Shown here: piece after piece, positions 49,668 through 58,133 of the stretch
How positions within the stretch are numbered: position 1 is the stretch's first letter
Layout: each line of letters begins with the position of its first letter
Source: Brevundimonas subvibrioides ATCC 15264
GTDB taxonomy: Bacteria; Pseudomonadota; Alphaproteobacteria; Caulobacterales; Caulobacteraceae
DNA length: 64,000 bases
Assembly (NCBI RefSeq): GCF_000144605.1
Contig: NC_014375.1
Location: 124,001-188,000, forward strand
Direction of reading: 5' to 3'
Translations under genes and position numbers: made by a program
Notes under the pieces: model-generated
Told to the model about the DNA's origin: nothing
The model's input: only the letters and a program-made list of their open reading frames with translations
Database searches by the model: none

Positions 49668-49694
49668 TTGGCAGCCGTGACCCGCGAGTGCTAA
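49668..49694 (-). promoter_or_regulatory. CIRCE operator of groESL with one degenerate half
   Basis: The consensus is TTAGCACTC-N9-GAGTGCTAA. On the plus strand the right half GAGTGCTAA (49686-49694) is exact. The left half at 49668-49676 reads TTGGCAGCC, matching six of nine positions, with the correct 9-base spacer. It is the predicted binding site of HrcA, whose gene runs off the right end of this window. Confidence 0.85.
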
Positions 49695-49854
49695 CGCAGG
49701 GCGGAAGTAGGATGACGGGGCGGCATCGTCAAGGCGGCGGCGCGATGAACGCCAGATGAATGACGTCCCCTCCGTCCGTTCAGATTGCCTGTTCTAGACC
49801 TTCACCCTGGGGAGGGGCGTTGTGCCCGGACGCCACGTTTCAGGAGACAGGGAC

Positions 49855-50262
49855 ATGAAGATCATCAAGCTTGCTTTCGCCGCCGCACCGGTTCTGGCCC
49901 TGACGCTGGCCGCCGCCGCGCCGGCCGAGGCCCAGAGCCGCTACTATGGGGGCCAGAACTCCTACGACCAGCGTCGCGACAACGGCGGCGACGTCGTCGC
50001 GGGCGTCGTGATCGGGGCCATCGCGGGAGGCCTGCTGGCCGCCGCCGCCTCGGACAACAATGACGACTGCAGCTTCTATCGCGACGGCCGCTGCTGGCGG
50101 AACCGGGGCCACTGGGAGCGCGAGCACGGCATCAACAGCCGCTACGGCTATGGCTACAACGACCGCCGCGACTATCGCTACGACCGCCGGGACGATCGTC
50201 GGGACCGTCGCTACGATCGCCGCGACGACCGGCGCGATTACCGCTACGACCGCCGCTGGTAG
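49855..50262 (+). CDS. Exported protein with Tyr/Arg/Asp-rich repeat tail
   Basis: A 135-residue protein with a signal peptide to about residue 27 (ending PAEAQ), a glycine/alanine-rich helix (VVAGVVIGAIAGGLLAAAAS) that may sit in the membrane, two cysteines (DDCSFYRDGRCWRNRG) and a tail of about 45 residues made of YDRRDDRRD-type repeats. The tail is about half Arg and Asp with regular Tyr. The glycine-rich helix resembles glycine-zipper envelope proteins. The ATG at 49855 follows AGGAG at 7 bases. Function unknown. It is followed by a strong terminator. Confidence 0.78.
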   Translation: MKIIKLAFAAAPVLALTLAAAAPAEAQSRYYGGQNSYDQRRDNGGDVVAGVVIGAIAGGLLAAAASDNNDDCSFYRDGRCWRNRGHWEREHGINSRYGYGYNDRRDYRYDRRDDRRDRRYDRRDDRRDYRYDRRW

Positions 50263-50284
50263 TCGGTCTGCGCACTCACTGATG

Positions 50285-50316
50285 AAACGGGCTTCCTCGC
50301 GGAAGCCCGTTTTTTC
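50285..50316 (+). terminator. Rho-independent terminator before pgi
   Basis: An exact 12-base stem (AAACGGGCTTCC and complement) with a TCGC loop, followed by TTTTTT on the plus strand. It lies between convergent genes and, with AAA on its left, can serve pgi too. Confidence 0.92.
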
Positions 50317-50329
50317 ATGCCCCGATCCT

Positions 50330-51937
50330 TCAGGCCATGAGACGCCCCAGAAGCGCTGCCGTCGACGGATCCAGATCGGGGGACGGGCCGCCCGCCGCAA
50401 CGTCCGTCAGGATCGCCTTGGCCAGAACCTTGCCCAGCTCCACACCCCACTGGTCGAAGCTGTTGATGTCCCAGATCACACCCTCGACGAAGGTCTTGTG
50501 CTCATACAGGGCCAGCAGGGCCCCGAGCCGTTCCGGGGTCAGCCGGTCCATGACGATGGTGGTGGACGGGCGGTTCCCCGGAAAGGTCTTGTGGCTGGCC
50601 AGACGGTCGGCCTCCGCGTCCGTGGATCCGGCCGCCATCAGCTCGGCGCGGGCGGCCTCGGTGGTCTTGCCCAGCATCAGGGCCTGGCCCTGGGCCAGGG
50701 CGTTGGACCACAGGGGCGCGCCGGCCGCGTCCGGAAGGGTTTCCGACACGATCACGAACTCGGCGGGCACGACCTGCGGCCCCTGATGGATCTGCTGGAA
50801 GAAGGCGTGCTGGCCGTTGGTGCCGGGCTCGCCGAACACCACCGGACAGGTCTGGCGGGTGACGGTCGCGCCGTCGCGGTGGACCCGCTTGCCGTTCGAT
50901 TCCATCTCGAGCTGCTGCAGGAAGGCCGGCAGGCGGCGCAGGCCGTGGGCGTAGGGGGCGACCGTGCGGGCCGGGCGATGCAGGCCATCGACGTTCCAGA
51001 TCTGCGCCAGGGCCATCAGCACCGGCGCGTTCCGCTCCAGCGGGGCATCGACGAAATGGTCGTCCATGGCCCGGGCCCCCGACAGCAGTCCGTCGAAGAC
51101 GTCGGGACCGAGCGCGATCACGCAGGACAGGCTTACCGCCGACCACAGCGAATAGCGGCCGCCGACCCAGTCCCTGAAGGCGAAGGCCCGGCCGCAGCCG
51201 AAGCCCCCGGCCCGCTCCGGCGCGGCGGTGACGCCGATGAAATGCCGGTCACGACCCGCCTCCGGCAGACTGGCGGCCAGCCAGGCCTTGGCGGCCTCGG
51301 CGTTGGCCAGCGTTTCCTGGGTCGTGAAGGTCTTGGACACGACGACGACCAGTGTCGTCTCGGGATCGAGTCCGGTCAGGGCCTCGGCCATGTCGCGCGG
51401 ATCGATGTTGGCGACGAAGCGCAGGTCGATCGAGGGCTCCAGCGGTTTCAGCGCGTCCCAGACCACGCGCGGGCCGAGGTCCGACCCGCCGATGCCGATA
51501 TGGACGATCGCCCTGAACGCCTTGCCCGTCGCGCCGGTCTCGTGGCCGTCCCGCACCGCGCGGGCGTAGTCGGCCATGGCCTGCTGCACGGCGCGAACCT
51601 CGGCCGAGACCGCCTCGCCCAAGGCATGGAAGTCGGCGTCATCGCCGGCCCGAAGCGCGGGATGCAGCACCGCCCGCCCCTCGGTATTGTTGACGGCCTC
51701 TCCGGCGTACAGGCGGGCGCGCTCCCCCTCGACCCCGGCCGCGCGGGCCAGGTCCAGACAGGCTTCGAACCCGCCCCGGGTCCAGCTCTGTTTGGACAGG
51801 TCCAGATACAGTCCCGCCGCCTCGACGCTCATGCGCGCCAGCCGGTCGGGGTCGGCCGCGAACTGATCGACGATTCGCGCCCCGGCGTCCCGGGCCGCTG
51901 CGGCGTCGAATCCGCTCCAGATATCGATCTCGGACAT
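50330..51937 (-). CDS. pgi: Glucose-6-phosphate isomerase
   Basis: A 535-residue glycolytic isomerase interconverting glucose 6-phosphate and fructose 6-phosphate. HIGIGGSDLGPRVVWDAL and VVVSKTFTTQETLANA bind the sugar phosphate, WVGGRYSLWSAVSLS is the first family signature with the catalytic region, FGEPGTNGQHAFFQQIHQG holds catalytic histidine and glutamate, and SFDQWGVELGKVLA is the second signature with the lysine. The length is normal. The gene stands alone on the minus strand. Confidence 0.97.
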   Translation of the reverse strand: MSEIDIWSGFDAAAARDAGARIVDQFAADPDRLARMSVEAAGLYLDLSKQSWTRGGFEACLDLARAAGVEGERARLYAGEAVNNTEGRAVLHPALRAGDDADFHALGEAVSAEVRAVQQAMADYARAVRDGHETGATGKAFRAIVHIGIGGSDLGPRVVWDALKPLEPSIDLRFVANIDPRDMAEALTGLDPETTLVVVVSKTFTTQETLANAEAAKAWLAASLPEAGRDRHFIGVTAAPERAGGFGCGRAFAFRDWVGGRYSLWSAVSLSCVIALGPDVFDGLLSGARAMDDHFVDAPLERNAPVLMALAQIWNVDGLHRPARTVAPYAHGLRRLPAFLQQLEMESNGKRVHRDGATVTRQTCPVVFGEPGTNGQHAFFQQIHQGPQVVPAEFVIVSETLPDAAGAPLWSNALAQGQALMLGKTTEAARAELMAAGSTDAEADRLASHKTFPGNRPSTTIVMDRLTPERLGALLALYEHKTFVEGVIWDINSFDQWGVELGKVLAKAILTDVAAGGPSPDLDPSTAALLGRLMA

Positions 51938-52021
51938 GGGGCAGCCTTTCGTTAATCAAGGTCTCGTTTACGGGTCGGGCGTAGACCGGTTCAATCGCAG
52001 AGTCGCGAAAAGGACCAGACC

Positions 52022-52498
52022 ATGTCGTGTGGCATCGCCATCGCCGTCTCGCTGTTGCTGTCGGACCCCAGCGTCGCCCTCGCCGCCGCCCAGCCCGCGG
52101 CCGTCGCCGGGGCCCCGGTCTCGGTCGCGAGCGAGCCGATGTTCGCCGACATCGTGACCCGGGCCAGCGCGCTCAAGGCCGTCGTCGACGCCTGGGGGCC
52201 GACCGGCGCGACCGGCACCGACTTCGAGGCCTTCAAGGCCCGCGCCACGGCCCTCTCGGCCCTGGACATGCAGGCCCACCTGATCCTCAAGGAACGGGGC
52301 ACCGACGGCGACCTGAAATGCATCCTGCGCGGCATCTCCGAGGACATCCCGGTCCGGATCCAGGCCGTCGAAAGCGCGGCGAGCCCGGAAGCCCGCGCCA
52401 CCGCCCTGTCGGAGCTGTCCTATCTGCTGAACGACAACGTCGAGGTCATCACCGCCCCGCCGCAGCCGGACGCCCAGTCGGGCGTCGAGACGAACTAG
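52022..52498 (+). CDS. Exported protein of unknown function
   Basis: A 158-residue protein with a signal peptide to about residue 22 (AIAVSLLLSDPSVALAAAQ), then a mostly helical mature region (ADIVTRASALKAVVDAW, FEAFKARATALSALDMQAHLILKERG) with one cysteine (DLKCILRG). Such small helical exported proteins are common in this order, and I do not recognise a family. The 3' end overlaps the convergent DsbD gene by 50 bases. Confidence 0.68.
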   Translation: MSCGIAIAVSLLLSDPSVALAAAQPAAVAGAPVSVASEPMFADIVTRASALKAVVDAWGPTGATGTDFEAFKARATALSALDMQAHLILKERGTDGDLKCILRGISEDIPVRIQAVESAASPEARATALSELSYLLNDNVEVITAPPQPDAQSGVETN

Positions 52499-54671
52499 CC
52501 GCCTCCAGCGCCTCGAGGACGACCCCCTCGGTCAACAGTTGCGGCAGGATGCGCGGCGCGGGCTCGCCCGGCGCATAGACCAGATACAACGGCACGCCCG
52601 AGCGGCCATGGCGGGCCAGCTCCCGCGCGATCACCGGGTCGCGCAGCGTCCAGTCCGCGACCAGATAGACGGTCCCGGTGCGGGCGATGGCCTCGGCGAC
52701 GCGGGGCGACTGCAGCGACGTCCGCTCGTTGATCTTGCAGCTGACGCACCAGTCGGCGGTGAAGTCGACGAGGACCGGCTTTCCGGCGGCCTGCGCCTCG
52801 GCGACCGCCTGCGCTGACCAGGGTCGGGTGGCCGGGCCGCTGCCGTCGCCCGACCCGGTCCGGACCGAGGGGGCAAGACTGGACGCCACCCCGGTGAGGC
52901 CCAGCGCGACGACGAGGGCCAGCGCGGATGCGAGCATGAGGGGACGAGCCGGTTTGCCTGCCGCGCGCGCTGTCTGTCGGCGACCGAAGGCCCAGGCTGC
53001 GAGGCCCAGCAGCGCCGCCCCCGCCATCAGCAACACCGCGGGGGTCCATCCCTGCTGCCGCTGGAAGACCCAGCCCAGCCACAGGGCTGCGGCGAACATG
53101 GGCACGGACAGGACCTGTTGCAGACGCTCCATCCAGGGGCCGGGACGCGGCAGGCGAGCCAGCAGACCCGGCGACAGGCTGATCGCCAGATAGGGCAGGG
53201 CCAGGCCGAGGCCGAGGAACAGGAAGACCAGCAGGGCGAGCGGCGCGGGCAGGACCAGCGCCGCGCCGAGCGCCACCGCCATGAAGGGGGCCGTGCAGGG
53301 GGCGGCCACCACCACGGCCAGCACGCCCGTAAAGAAGGCTCCGATCGGCCCGTTCAGACGCGACAGCCGCGACCCGCCCGCCGCCTGAAGCCCCAGCCCG
53401 ATCTGGAACAGGCCGGCGAGGTTCAGACCAACGACCAGCATCAGCAGGGCGAGAAGGGCGACCACGGGCGGCGACTGCAGCTGGAACCCCCAGCCGATCT
53501 CCTGACCCAGACCGCGCAGCACCAGCAGGACACCGCCCAGCATCAGGAAGGTCGCCAGCACGCCCGCCAGATAGGCCAGGCCGTCGACCCGCGCCTCCCC
53601 GGCATCGCGCGATGACCGCGCCAGGGCAGCCGCCTTGAGGGCCAGGACCGGGAAGACGCACGGCATCAGGTTCAGGATCAGGCCCCCGAGGAAAGCGAAC
53701 AGGATCGCCCGGGCCGCCGTCCCCGCATCGAACGCGCCGCCGCCGGGCGCATCGGCCGTGGCCAGACCGCGCCCGGTGGTCCCGGGCAGGAGCGATCCGG
53801 GCACCGCCGCGATCTCCCAGGCCCCGGCGTCGGTCGCCAGCACCCCGGCCAGAGGCGCGGTCAGACCGCTCGCGACCAGATCGTCGGTGGGGTCGAGCGT
53901 CAGGGAGAGGCCGTCGGGCCCGGCTGCCGCCGACAGGGCGACGTCGTGGTCGATCCGGCCGGCCTCGAACGGATAGAAGGTCGCGCGTCCGATATCGGCC
54001 CCGGCCAGCGCACCGCCCGTGGCACTGAGGACCAGTCGTCCCCCGGTCAGGGTCGCGCGGGCGGTGATCCCGGCCGGGCGGGGGGCGGTCTCGACCAGAC
54101 GCTGGATCGCCGCGCCGTCCGACCCCGTCAGCGGCGCCGTCCCCTCGCGGATCGGCAGGTCCAGCCTCAGGGTAAAGCTGTCCGGTACGCACATCTCGTC
54201 GCTGCACACGAACAGCAGCGCGGTCACGGTCAGGGGAATCGTCGTCCCGGGCCGGGCCCCGGCGGGAATATCGATGGGGACCGGCAGGAAGACCTGTCCC
54301 TCGTAGCCCAGGTTGACGATGTCCCCCAGACGCTGGCGGTTCGGCAGCGGCCAGAGGATCTCGCCGGCCACGACCCCGGCCGGCAGGCTCCAGTCCAGCG
54401 TGGTGGGGCCGCCGGAATCACCGGGATTGCGCCAGTAGGTGTGCCATCCCGGCTGGATCTTCTGGCGCAGCGCGACCACCGCCGTCGATCCTGGCGCGGC
54501 CCAGGCGTTCATGGGCACCAGTTCGACCTCGATCCGGACGTTGCGTTGTGGCCCCGGGGCGATCGCCGATGGAGCCCGGGACATTCCGGGCTGGGCCCGC
54601 GCCGGTTCGGGCAGGCCGAAACCGCCCGCGAGCAGGACGAACAGCCAGGCGATCAGGAGGGACAGGCGCAA
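52449..54671 (-). CDS. dsbD: DsbD/ScsB-like protein-disulfide reductase
   Basis: About 740 residues. A signal peptide (LRLSLLIAWLFVLLAGG ... PARAQ) leads to a periplasmic N-terminal domain with FVCSDEMCVPDS cysteines. A membrane domain of about eight helices follows, with cysteines in LNLMPCVFPVLALK and VAAPCTAPFMAV, then a C-terminal thioredoxin domain with ADWCVSCKINE. It passes electrons from cytoplasmic thioredoxin to periplasmic proteins. No ATG fits: TTG at 54671 gives the best signal peptide and TTG at 54740 is the other possibility. It converges on and overlaps the gene at 52022. Confidence 0.88.
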   Translation of the reverse strand: MRLSLLIAWLFVLLAGGFGLPEPARAQPGMSRAPSAIAPGPQRNVRIEVELVPMNAWAAPGSTAVVALRQKIQPGWHTYWRNPGDSGGPTTLDWSLPAGVVAGEILWPLPNRQRLGDIVNLGYEGQVFLPVPIDIPAGARPGTTIPLTVTALLFVCSDEMCVPDSFTLRLDLPIREGTAPLTGSDGAAIQRLVETAPRPAGITARATLTGGRLVLSATGGALAGADIGRATFYPFEAGRIDHDVALSAAAGPDGLSLTLDPTDDLVASGLTAPLAGVLATDAGAWEIAAVPGSLLPGTTGRGLATADAPGGGAFDAGTAARAILFAFLGGLILNLMPCVFPVLALKAAALARSSRDAGEARVDGLAYLAGVLATFLMLGGVLLVLRGLGQEIGWGFQLQSPPVVALLALLMLVVGLNLAGLFQIGLGLQAAGGSRLSRLNGPIGAFFTGVLAVVVAAPCTAPFMAVALGAALVLPAPLALLVFLFLGLGLALPYLAISLSPGLLARLPRPGPWMERLQQVLSVPMFAAALWLGWVFQRQQGWTPAVLLMAGAALLGLAAWAFGRRQTARAAGKPARPLMLASALALVVALGLTGVASSLAPSVRTGSGDGSGPATRPWSAQAVAEAQAAGKPVLVDFTADWCVSCKINERTSLQSPRVAEAIARTGTVYLVADWTLRDPVIARELARHGRSGVPLYLVYAPGEPAPRILPQLLTEGVVLEALEAASSSRRPTGRPAAAGR

Positions 54672-54782
54672 GCGGAGGTATCCGAACGTCGAGACAGGGC
54701 GACCCTTACCCGGCCGACGCGGCGACCGCCACGTTCCCAAGGGTCGCGCCGGACGCCTGCGGGGTTACAGCGGCCGCTCGGC

Positions 54783-54956
54783 TCAGCCGGCGGCGGCCGT
54801 CATGGCCTCGCTCGCCCGGTTGAACATCACGATGACCTTGTCGGAAAAGGCCGTGGCACCCGCCACGATGACGAGGAAGATCGCGCCGACGATCATGCCG
54901 TATTCGATCGCCGTGGCGCCACGCTCGTCGCTCAGGAAGCGGCGGATCAGGGACAT
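54783..54956 (-). CDS. Flp family type IVb pilin, lone copy
   Basis: A 57-residue pilin precursor: short basic leader MSLIRRFLSDERG, then ATAIEYGMIVGAIFLVIVAG with the conserved glutamate and tyrosine five to six residues into the hydrophobic helix, as in Flp pilins cut by a TadV/CpaA prepilin peptidase. AAGGAAAGG lies about 10 bases before the ATG at 54956. No tad/cpa assembly genes are nearby, so it must rely on machinery encoded elsewhere or be an orphan. Confidence 0.9.
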   Translation of the reverse strand: MSLIRRFLSDERGATAIEYGMIVGAIFLVIVAGATAFSDKVIVMFNRASEAMTAAAG

Positions 54957-54982
54957 GGTCACGCACCTTTCCTTCGATGGCC

Positions 54983-55396
54983 TCAGAGCAGGTCCCTCAG
55001 CCAGGCCACGAGCGGGGCATCGGCCGGGGGCATGGGGTAGTCCGTCAACGCATTCGGCCGGACCCAGGCCAGGGCCGCGTGCTCGCGCGCGACGACCAGG
55101 CCGGACCACCGCCGACACAGATATAGTGGCATCAACAGGTGAAACGATTCGTAAGCGTGGCTGGCGAAAACGAACGGGGCCAGACAGGCCTCCTGCACAT
55201 CGATGCCCAGCTCCTCGTTCAGCTCGCGGATCAGGGCCGCTTCGGGCCGCTCGCCCGGCTCGACCTTGCCGCCCGGAAACTCCCACAGCCCCGCCAGCGC
55301 CTTGCCCTCCGGACGTTTGGCGATCAGCACCCGGCCGTCCACATCGACGAGGGCGGCGGCAACGACGAGAACGACAGGCAGCGGAGCATCGGTCAT
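54983..55396 (-). CDS. mutT: MutT-like 8-oxo-dGTP diphosphatase (Nudix)
   Basis: A 137-residue Nudix enzyme. VLVVAAALVDVDGRVLIAKRPEGKALAGLWEFPGGKVEPGERPEAALIRELNEELGI contains the complete Nudix box and the WEFPGGK segment typical of MutT, and YESFHLLMPLYLC follows. It should destroy oxidised dGTP before it enters DNA. The ATG at 55396 is chosen by family alignment; the longer frame adds 51 unrelated residues. A lone pilin gene follows 26 bases downstream. Confidence 0.92.
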   Translation of the reverse strand: MTDAPLPVVLVVAAALVDVDGRVLIAKRPEGKALAGLWEFPGGKVEPGERPEAALIRELNEELGIDVQEACLAPFVFASHAYESFHLLMPLYLCRRWSGLVVAREHAALAWVRPNALTDYPMPPADAPLVAWLRDLL

Positions 55397-55547
55397 GGCG
55401 GCCCCCATACCGGTTCGCGTAACGGGACTGCAATCATTGGTCACGCAGTGTGGCTGCCGCGTCCTTGCCGATCGTGGCCACAATCGGGCAAGACGTTTTG
55501 CTTTCGTTCCTCCTGCCGACCCACCGCCCCGCACACCCTGAGGCCTC

Positions 55548-55991
55548 ATGGCTCCGTCGACCCTGTCCGAGACCCTGACCAGCCCCGAAGTCCAGGCCTT
55601 CGCCAGCGGATTTCCGGTTCTGGTCCTGCATATGGTGGTGACCTTCGCCCTCTTGGGCGCGGGTGCGGTCGTCTATGGCCTGCTGACGCCCTGGAAGGAG
55701 ATCGCCCTGATCCGCGAGGGCAATGCGGCGGCCGGCGTCGCGTTCGGTGGGGTGCTGGTCGGGCTGGCCATTCCCCTGGCCGTGTCCATGTCGGTCTCGA
55801 CCTCGGTCGTCGACATCGCCCTGTGGGGGGTGGCGACCCTGGTGTTGCAGCTGCTGGCATTCCGGGTCGTCGATCTTCTGCTGACCGGCCTGCCCCAGCG
55901 CATCCAGGAGGGCGAGGTCTCGGCCGCGGTGCTGCTGGTCTCGGCCAAGCTGGCGACCGCCCTGATCCTCGCCGCCGCCCTGACGGGCTGA
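55548..55991 (+). CDS. DUF350 family membrane protein
   Basis: A 147-residue integral membrane protein with four predicted helices. VLVLHMVVTFALLGAGAVVYGLLTPWKEIALIREGNAAAGVAFGGVLVGLAIPLA is the DUF350 signature, including the EIALIREGNxAA loop. Function unknown; often found next to other envelope genes. It starts a plus-strand run with a trypsin-like protease seven bases downstream and a LysE-type exporter after that. Confidence 0.9.
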   Translation: MAPSTLSETLTSPEVQAFASGFPVLVLHMVVTFALLGAGAVVYGLLTPWKEIALIREGNAAAGVAFGGVLVGLAIPLAVSMSVSTSVVDIALWGVATLVLQLLAFRVVDLLLTGLPQRIQEGEVSAAVLLVSAKLATALILAAALTG

Positions 55992-55998
55992 GGTCCCG

Positions 55999-56829
55999 GT
56001 GAACCTGCCCCGCCCCGCCGATCTGCTGCTCTATGCCGGCGCGGGCTCCCTGCTCGTCTTCGCATCGCTGGCCCAGCGCGAGAATGCCGACGCCCCGCCC
56101 GCGCCCCCGCCGCCCGACGCCATCGAGGGCGCCCTGCTGGGTCCGATCACGCCCTTCGACCCGTCCATCACCGTGGTCGCGCCCGACATCCCCTTCCAGC
56201 CCGCGTCGGGCACCGCCTTCTCCATCGCGGGCGACGGACGCTGGCTGACGGCCAAGCACGTCGTGGAGGGATGCCGTCGGCCCGCCCTGGTCGTCGGGGG
56301 CGGGCGGGCGGTGGCCGCCGACGTCCGCCTGTCGCCGCGAGCGGACATCGCTCTGTTGATCACCGCAGGCGGCCCGCCCGCCCTGCCGGTCACCACTGTG
56401 GCGCCCCTGCGGGTCGGCCAGCGCGCCTTCCATCCCGGCTTTCCGCAAGGGTCGGCCGGAGAGGTGGCGTCCCGGCTGCTGGGCCGCGAGGTGCTGCACG
56501 TCCGGGGTCGGGGCAGCCGCGACGAGCCGGTCCTCGCCTGGGCCGAGGTCGGGCGGACGGAGGGGCTGGACGGAACCCTGGCCGGTCTGTCGGGCGCTCC
56601 CGCCATGGACCGGCGCGGCCGGGTGGTCGGGGTCACGATCGCCGAGGCCCCGCGTCGAGGCCGCATCTACACCACCTCTCCCGACACGCTCGGCCCGGCC
56701 ATCCGGGGCGAGCAGTCGCCGGACGAGCCTCTGCTCAGCGAACCGGTCACCACCGAGAACTATGGCCGCGTCGCCGACGACCTGCGGCGTGACCTGCGGG
56801 TGGCGCAGGTCGTCTGCCTGTCCGCCTGA
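55999..56829 (+). CDS. Membrane-anchored trypsin-like serine protease
   Basis: A 276-residue protein starting with GTG. A hydrophobic N-terminal anchor (LLLYAGAGSLLVFASLA) and a Pro-rich linker precede a trypsin-fold domain. The catalytic triad can be read as H in LTAKHVVEGC, D in SPRADIALLI and S in LAGLSGAPAMD, with one cysteine (GCRRP) near the histidine and another at the C-terminus (VVCLSA). There is no PDZ domain, so it is not a DegP. It follows the DUF350 gene by seven bases and they probably share a transcript. Confidence 0.87.
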   Translation: MNLPRPADLLLYAGAGSLLVFASLAQRENADAPPAPPPPDAIEGALLGPITPFDPSITVVAPDIPFQPASGTAFSIAGDGRWLTAKHVVEGCRRPALVVGGGRAVAADVRLSPRADIALLITAGGPPALPVTTVAPLRVGQRAFHPGFPQGSAGEVASRLLGREVLHVRGRGSRDEPVLAWAEVGRTEGLDGTLAGLSGAPAMDRRGRVVGVTIAEAPRRGRIYTTSPDTLGPAIRGEQSPDEPLLSEPVTTENYGRVADDLRRDLRVAQVVCLSA

Positions 56830-56843
56830 TCGATCGCCTGTCG

Positions 56844-57482
56844 ATGACGCTGCCGGTCGATCCGCACCTGTTCTGGGTCTTCGTCGGGGTGATGACCGTC
56901 CTGGCCGTCACCCCGGGCCCCGCCAATCTTTTCTCGGTCGCCACCGGCATGGAAAGGGGGCGGCGCGCGGCCCTGATCGCGGTCCTCGGCATGAATGCCG
57001 CGACCCTGGTCTGGTTCGCCGCCGCGGCCCTGGGACTCGGCGCGCTGGTCGCGGCCTTTCCGGACGTTTTCAGGATCATCGCGATTGGCGGAGCCCTGTA
57101 TGTCGCCTGGCTGGGCGTGTCGGCCCTGCGCGGGGCATTCCGTCCCCCGTCCCCGCCGGCTGCCACCGAAGGCCGCATCCACCCGCGCCGTCCGGCCTTC
57201 GTCGACGGGTTCCTGGTTCAGCTGGCCAATCCCAAGATCGTCCTGTTCTTTTCGGCCGTCCTGCCGCCGTTCATGGACGCCGCACGGCCCGCCGCGCCCC
57301 AGTTGGCCGTCTTCGCCTGCGTCGTCGTCGGCATGGACCTGATCACCATGAGCGCCTACGGTCTGGGGGGCGCAGCCCTGGCCCGACGCATGAACGAACC
57401 CCGGTTCCGGCGGGCGTTCGGCGTCTTCGTCGGGGGCCTGCTCCTCGCCGCCGCCGCTCTGATTATTTCGCGTTTAGAATGA
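56844..57482 (+). CDS. LysE family amino-acid exporter
   Basis: A 212-residue protein with six predicted helices. VLAVTPGPANLFSVATGMERGRRAALIAVLGMNAATLVW is the LysE/RhtB signature (TPGP near residue 24), and GFLVQLANPKIVLFFSAVLPPFM is the second conserved block. It exports amino acids, probably homoserine, threonine or leucine relatives; the substrate is not predictable. It starts 14 bases after the protease gene. An EcfG promoter for the next gene begins 13 bases after its stop. Confidence 0.92.
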   Translation: MTLPVDPHLFWVFVGVMTVLAVTPGPANLFSVATGMERGRRAALIAVLGMNAATLVWFAAAALGLGALVAAFPDVFRIIAIGGALYVAWLGVSALRGAFRPPSPPAATEGRIHPRRPAFVDGFLVQLANPKIVLFFSAVLPPFMDAARPAAPQLAVFACVVVGMDLITMSAYGLGGAALARRMNEPRFRRAFGVFVGGLLLAAAALIISRLE

Positions 57483-57495
57483 CTTGCCTATGCCG

Positions 57496-57520
57496 GGAAC
57501 GGAGACGTTCATGTCCCGTT
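57496..57520 (+). promoter_or_regulatory. EcfG (sigT) promoter of the lipoprotein gene at 57565
   Basis: GGAAC at 57496-57500 and CGTT at 57517-57520 with a 16-base spacer, 45 bases before the ATG. It predicts independent stress-induced transcription rather than read-through from the LysE gene. Confidence 0.85.
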
Positions 57521-57564
57521 CAGGTGCAAAGGCGGATTTTCCCTCCTCCTTGTGGAGTCCTTCG

Positions 57565-58113
57565 ATGAAAACCCCGACCAAGACCCTTCTGCTGGTCGCC
57601 GCGGCCGCCCTGACCCTCGGGGCGTGCGCCACCGCGACGCCCTACGCCCCGGCCGGAGCCAATGGCCAGCGCGGCGGCTATGCCGAGCAGCGGCTCGAGA
57701 CCGACCGCTACCGAGTCAGCTTCGCCGGCAACTCGGTGACCTCGCGCGAGCAGGTCGAAATGTCGCTCCTGCTGCGCGCCGCCGAACTGACGGCCGAAAG
57801 CGGCTTCGACTGGTTCTCGACCGCCAACCGCGCCACCGATCGCGACACCCGCTACCAGACGATCGGCGACCCCTTCTTCGATCGCTATCGCTACTGGGGC
57901 CCGTCGTGGCGCTACTACGGCCGGCGCGGCTGGAGCCCGTGGGGTGATCCCTTCTGGGGCCGCAACGACTTCGACGTTCGCCAGGTCGACCGCTACGAGG
58001 CGACGGCCGAGATCGTCATGGGTCGCGGAGCAAAGCCCGCCGGCGACGCCAATGCGTTCGACGCCCGCGAGGTCATCGCCAACATCGGCAGCCGCGTCAC
58101 CCGCCCTATGTGA
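57565..58113 (+). CDS. CC0125/CC1285 family lipoprotein, predicted stress-regulon member
   Basis: A 182-residue lipoprotein (lipobox LGAC, Cys near residue 19) of a family named from Caulobacter. TDRYRVSFAGNSVTSREQVEMSLLLRAAELTAESGFDWF is the family block; the middle is Arg/Tyr/Trp/Gly-rich (RYRYWGPSWRYYGRRGWSPWGDPFWG) and ATAEIVMGRG follows. GGAG lies 8 bases before the ATG at 57565. It probably sits in the outer membrane; the exact function is unknown. An exact EcfG promoter lies upstream. Confidence 0.87.
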   Translation: MKTPTKTLLLVAAAALTLGACATATPYAPAGANGQRGGYAEQRLETDRYRVSFAGNSVTSREQVEMSLLLRAAELTAESGFDWFSTANRATDRDTRYQTIGDPFFDRYRYWGPSWRYYGRRGWSPWGDPFWGRNDFDVRQVDRYEATAEIVMGRGAKPAGDANAFDAREVIANIGSRVTRPM

Positions 58114-58133
58114 GTCTGAAGTCCCGGGTCGGC

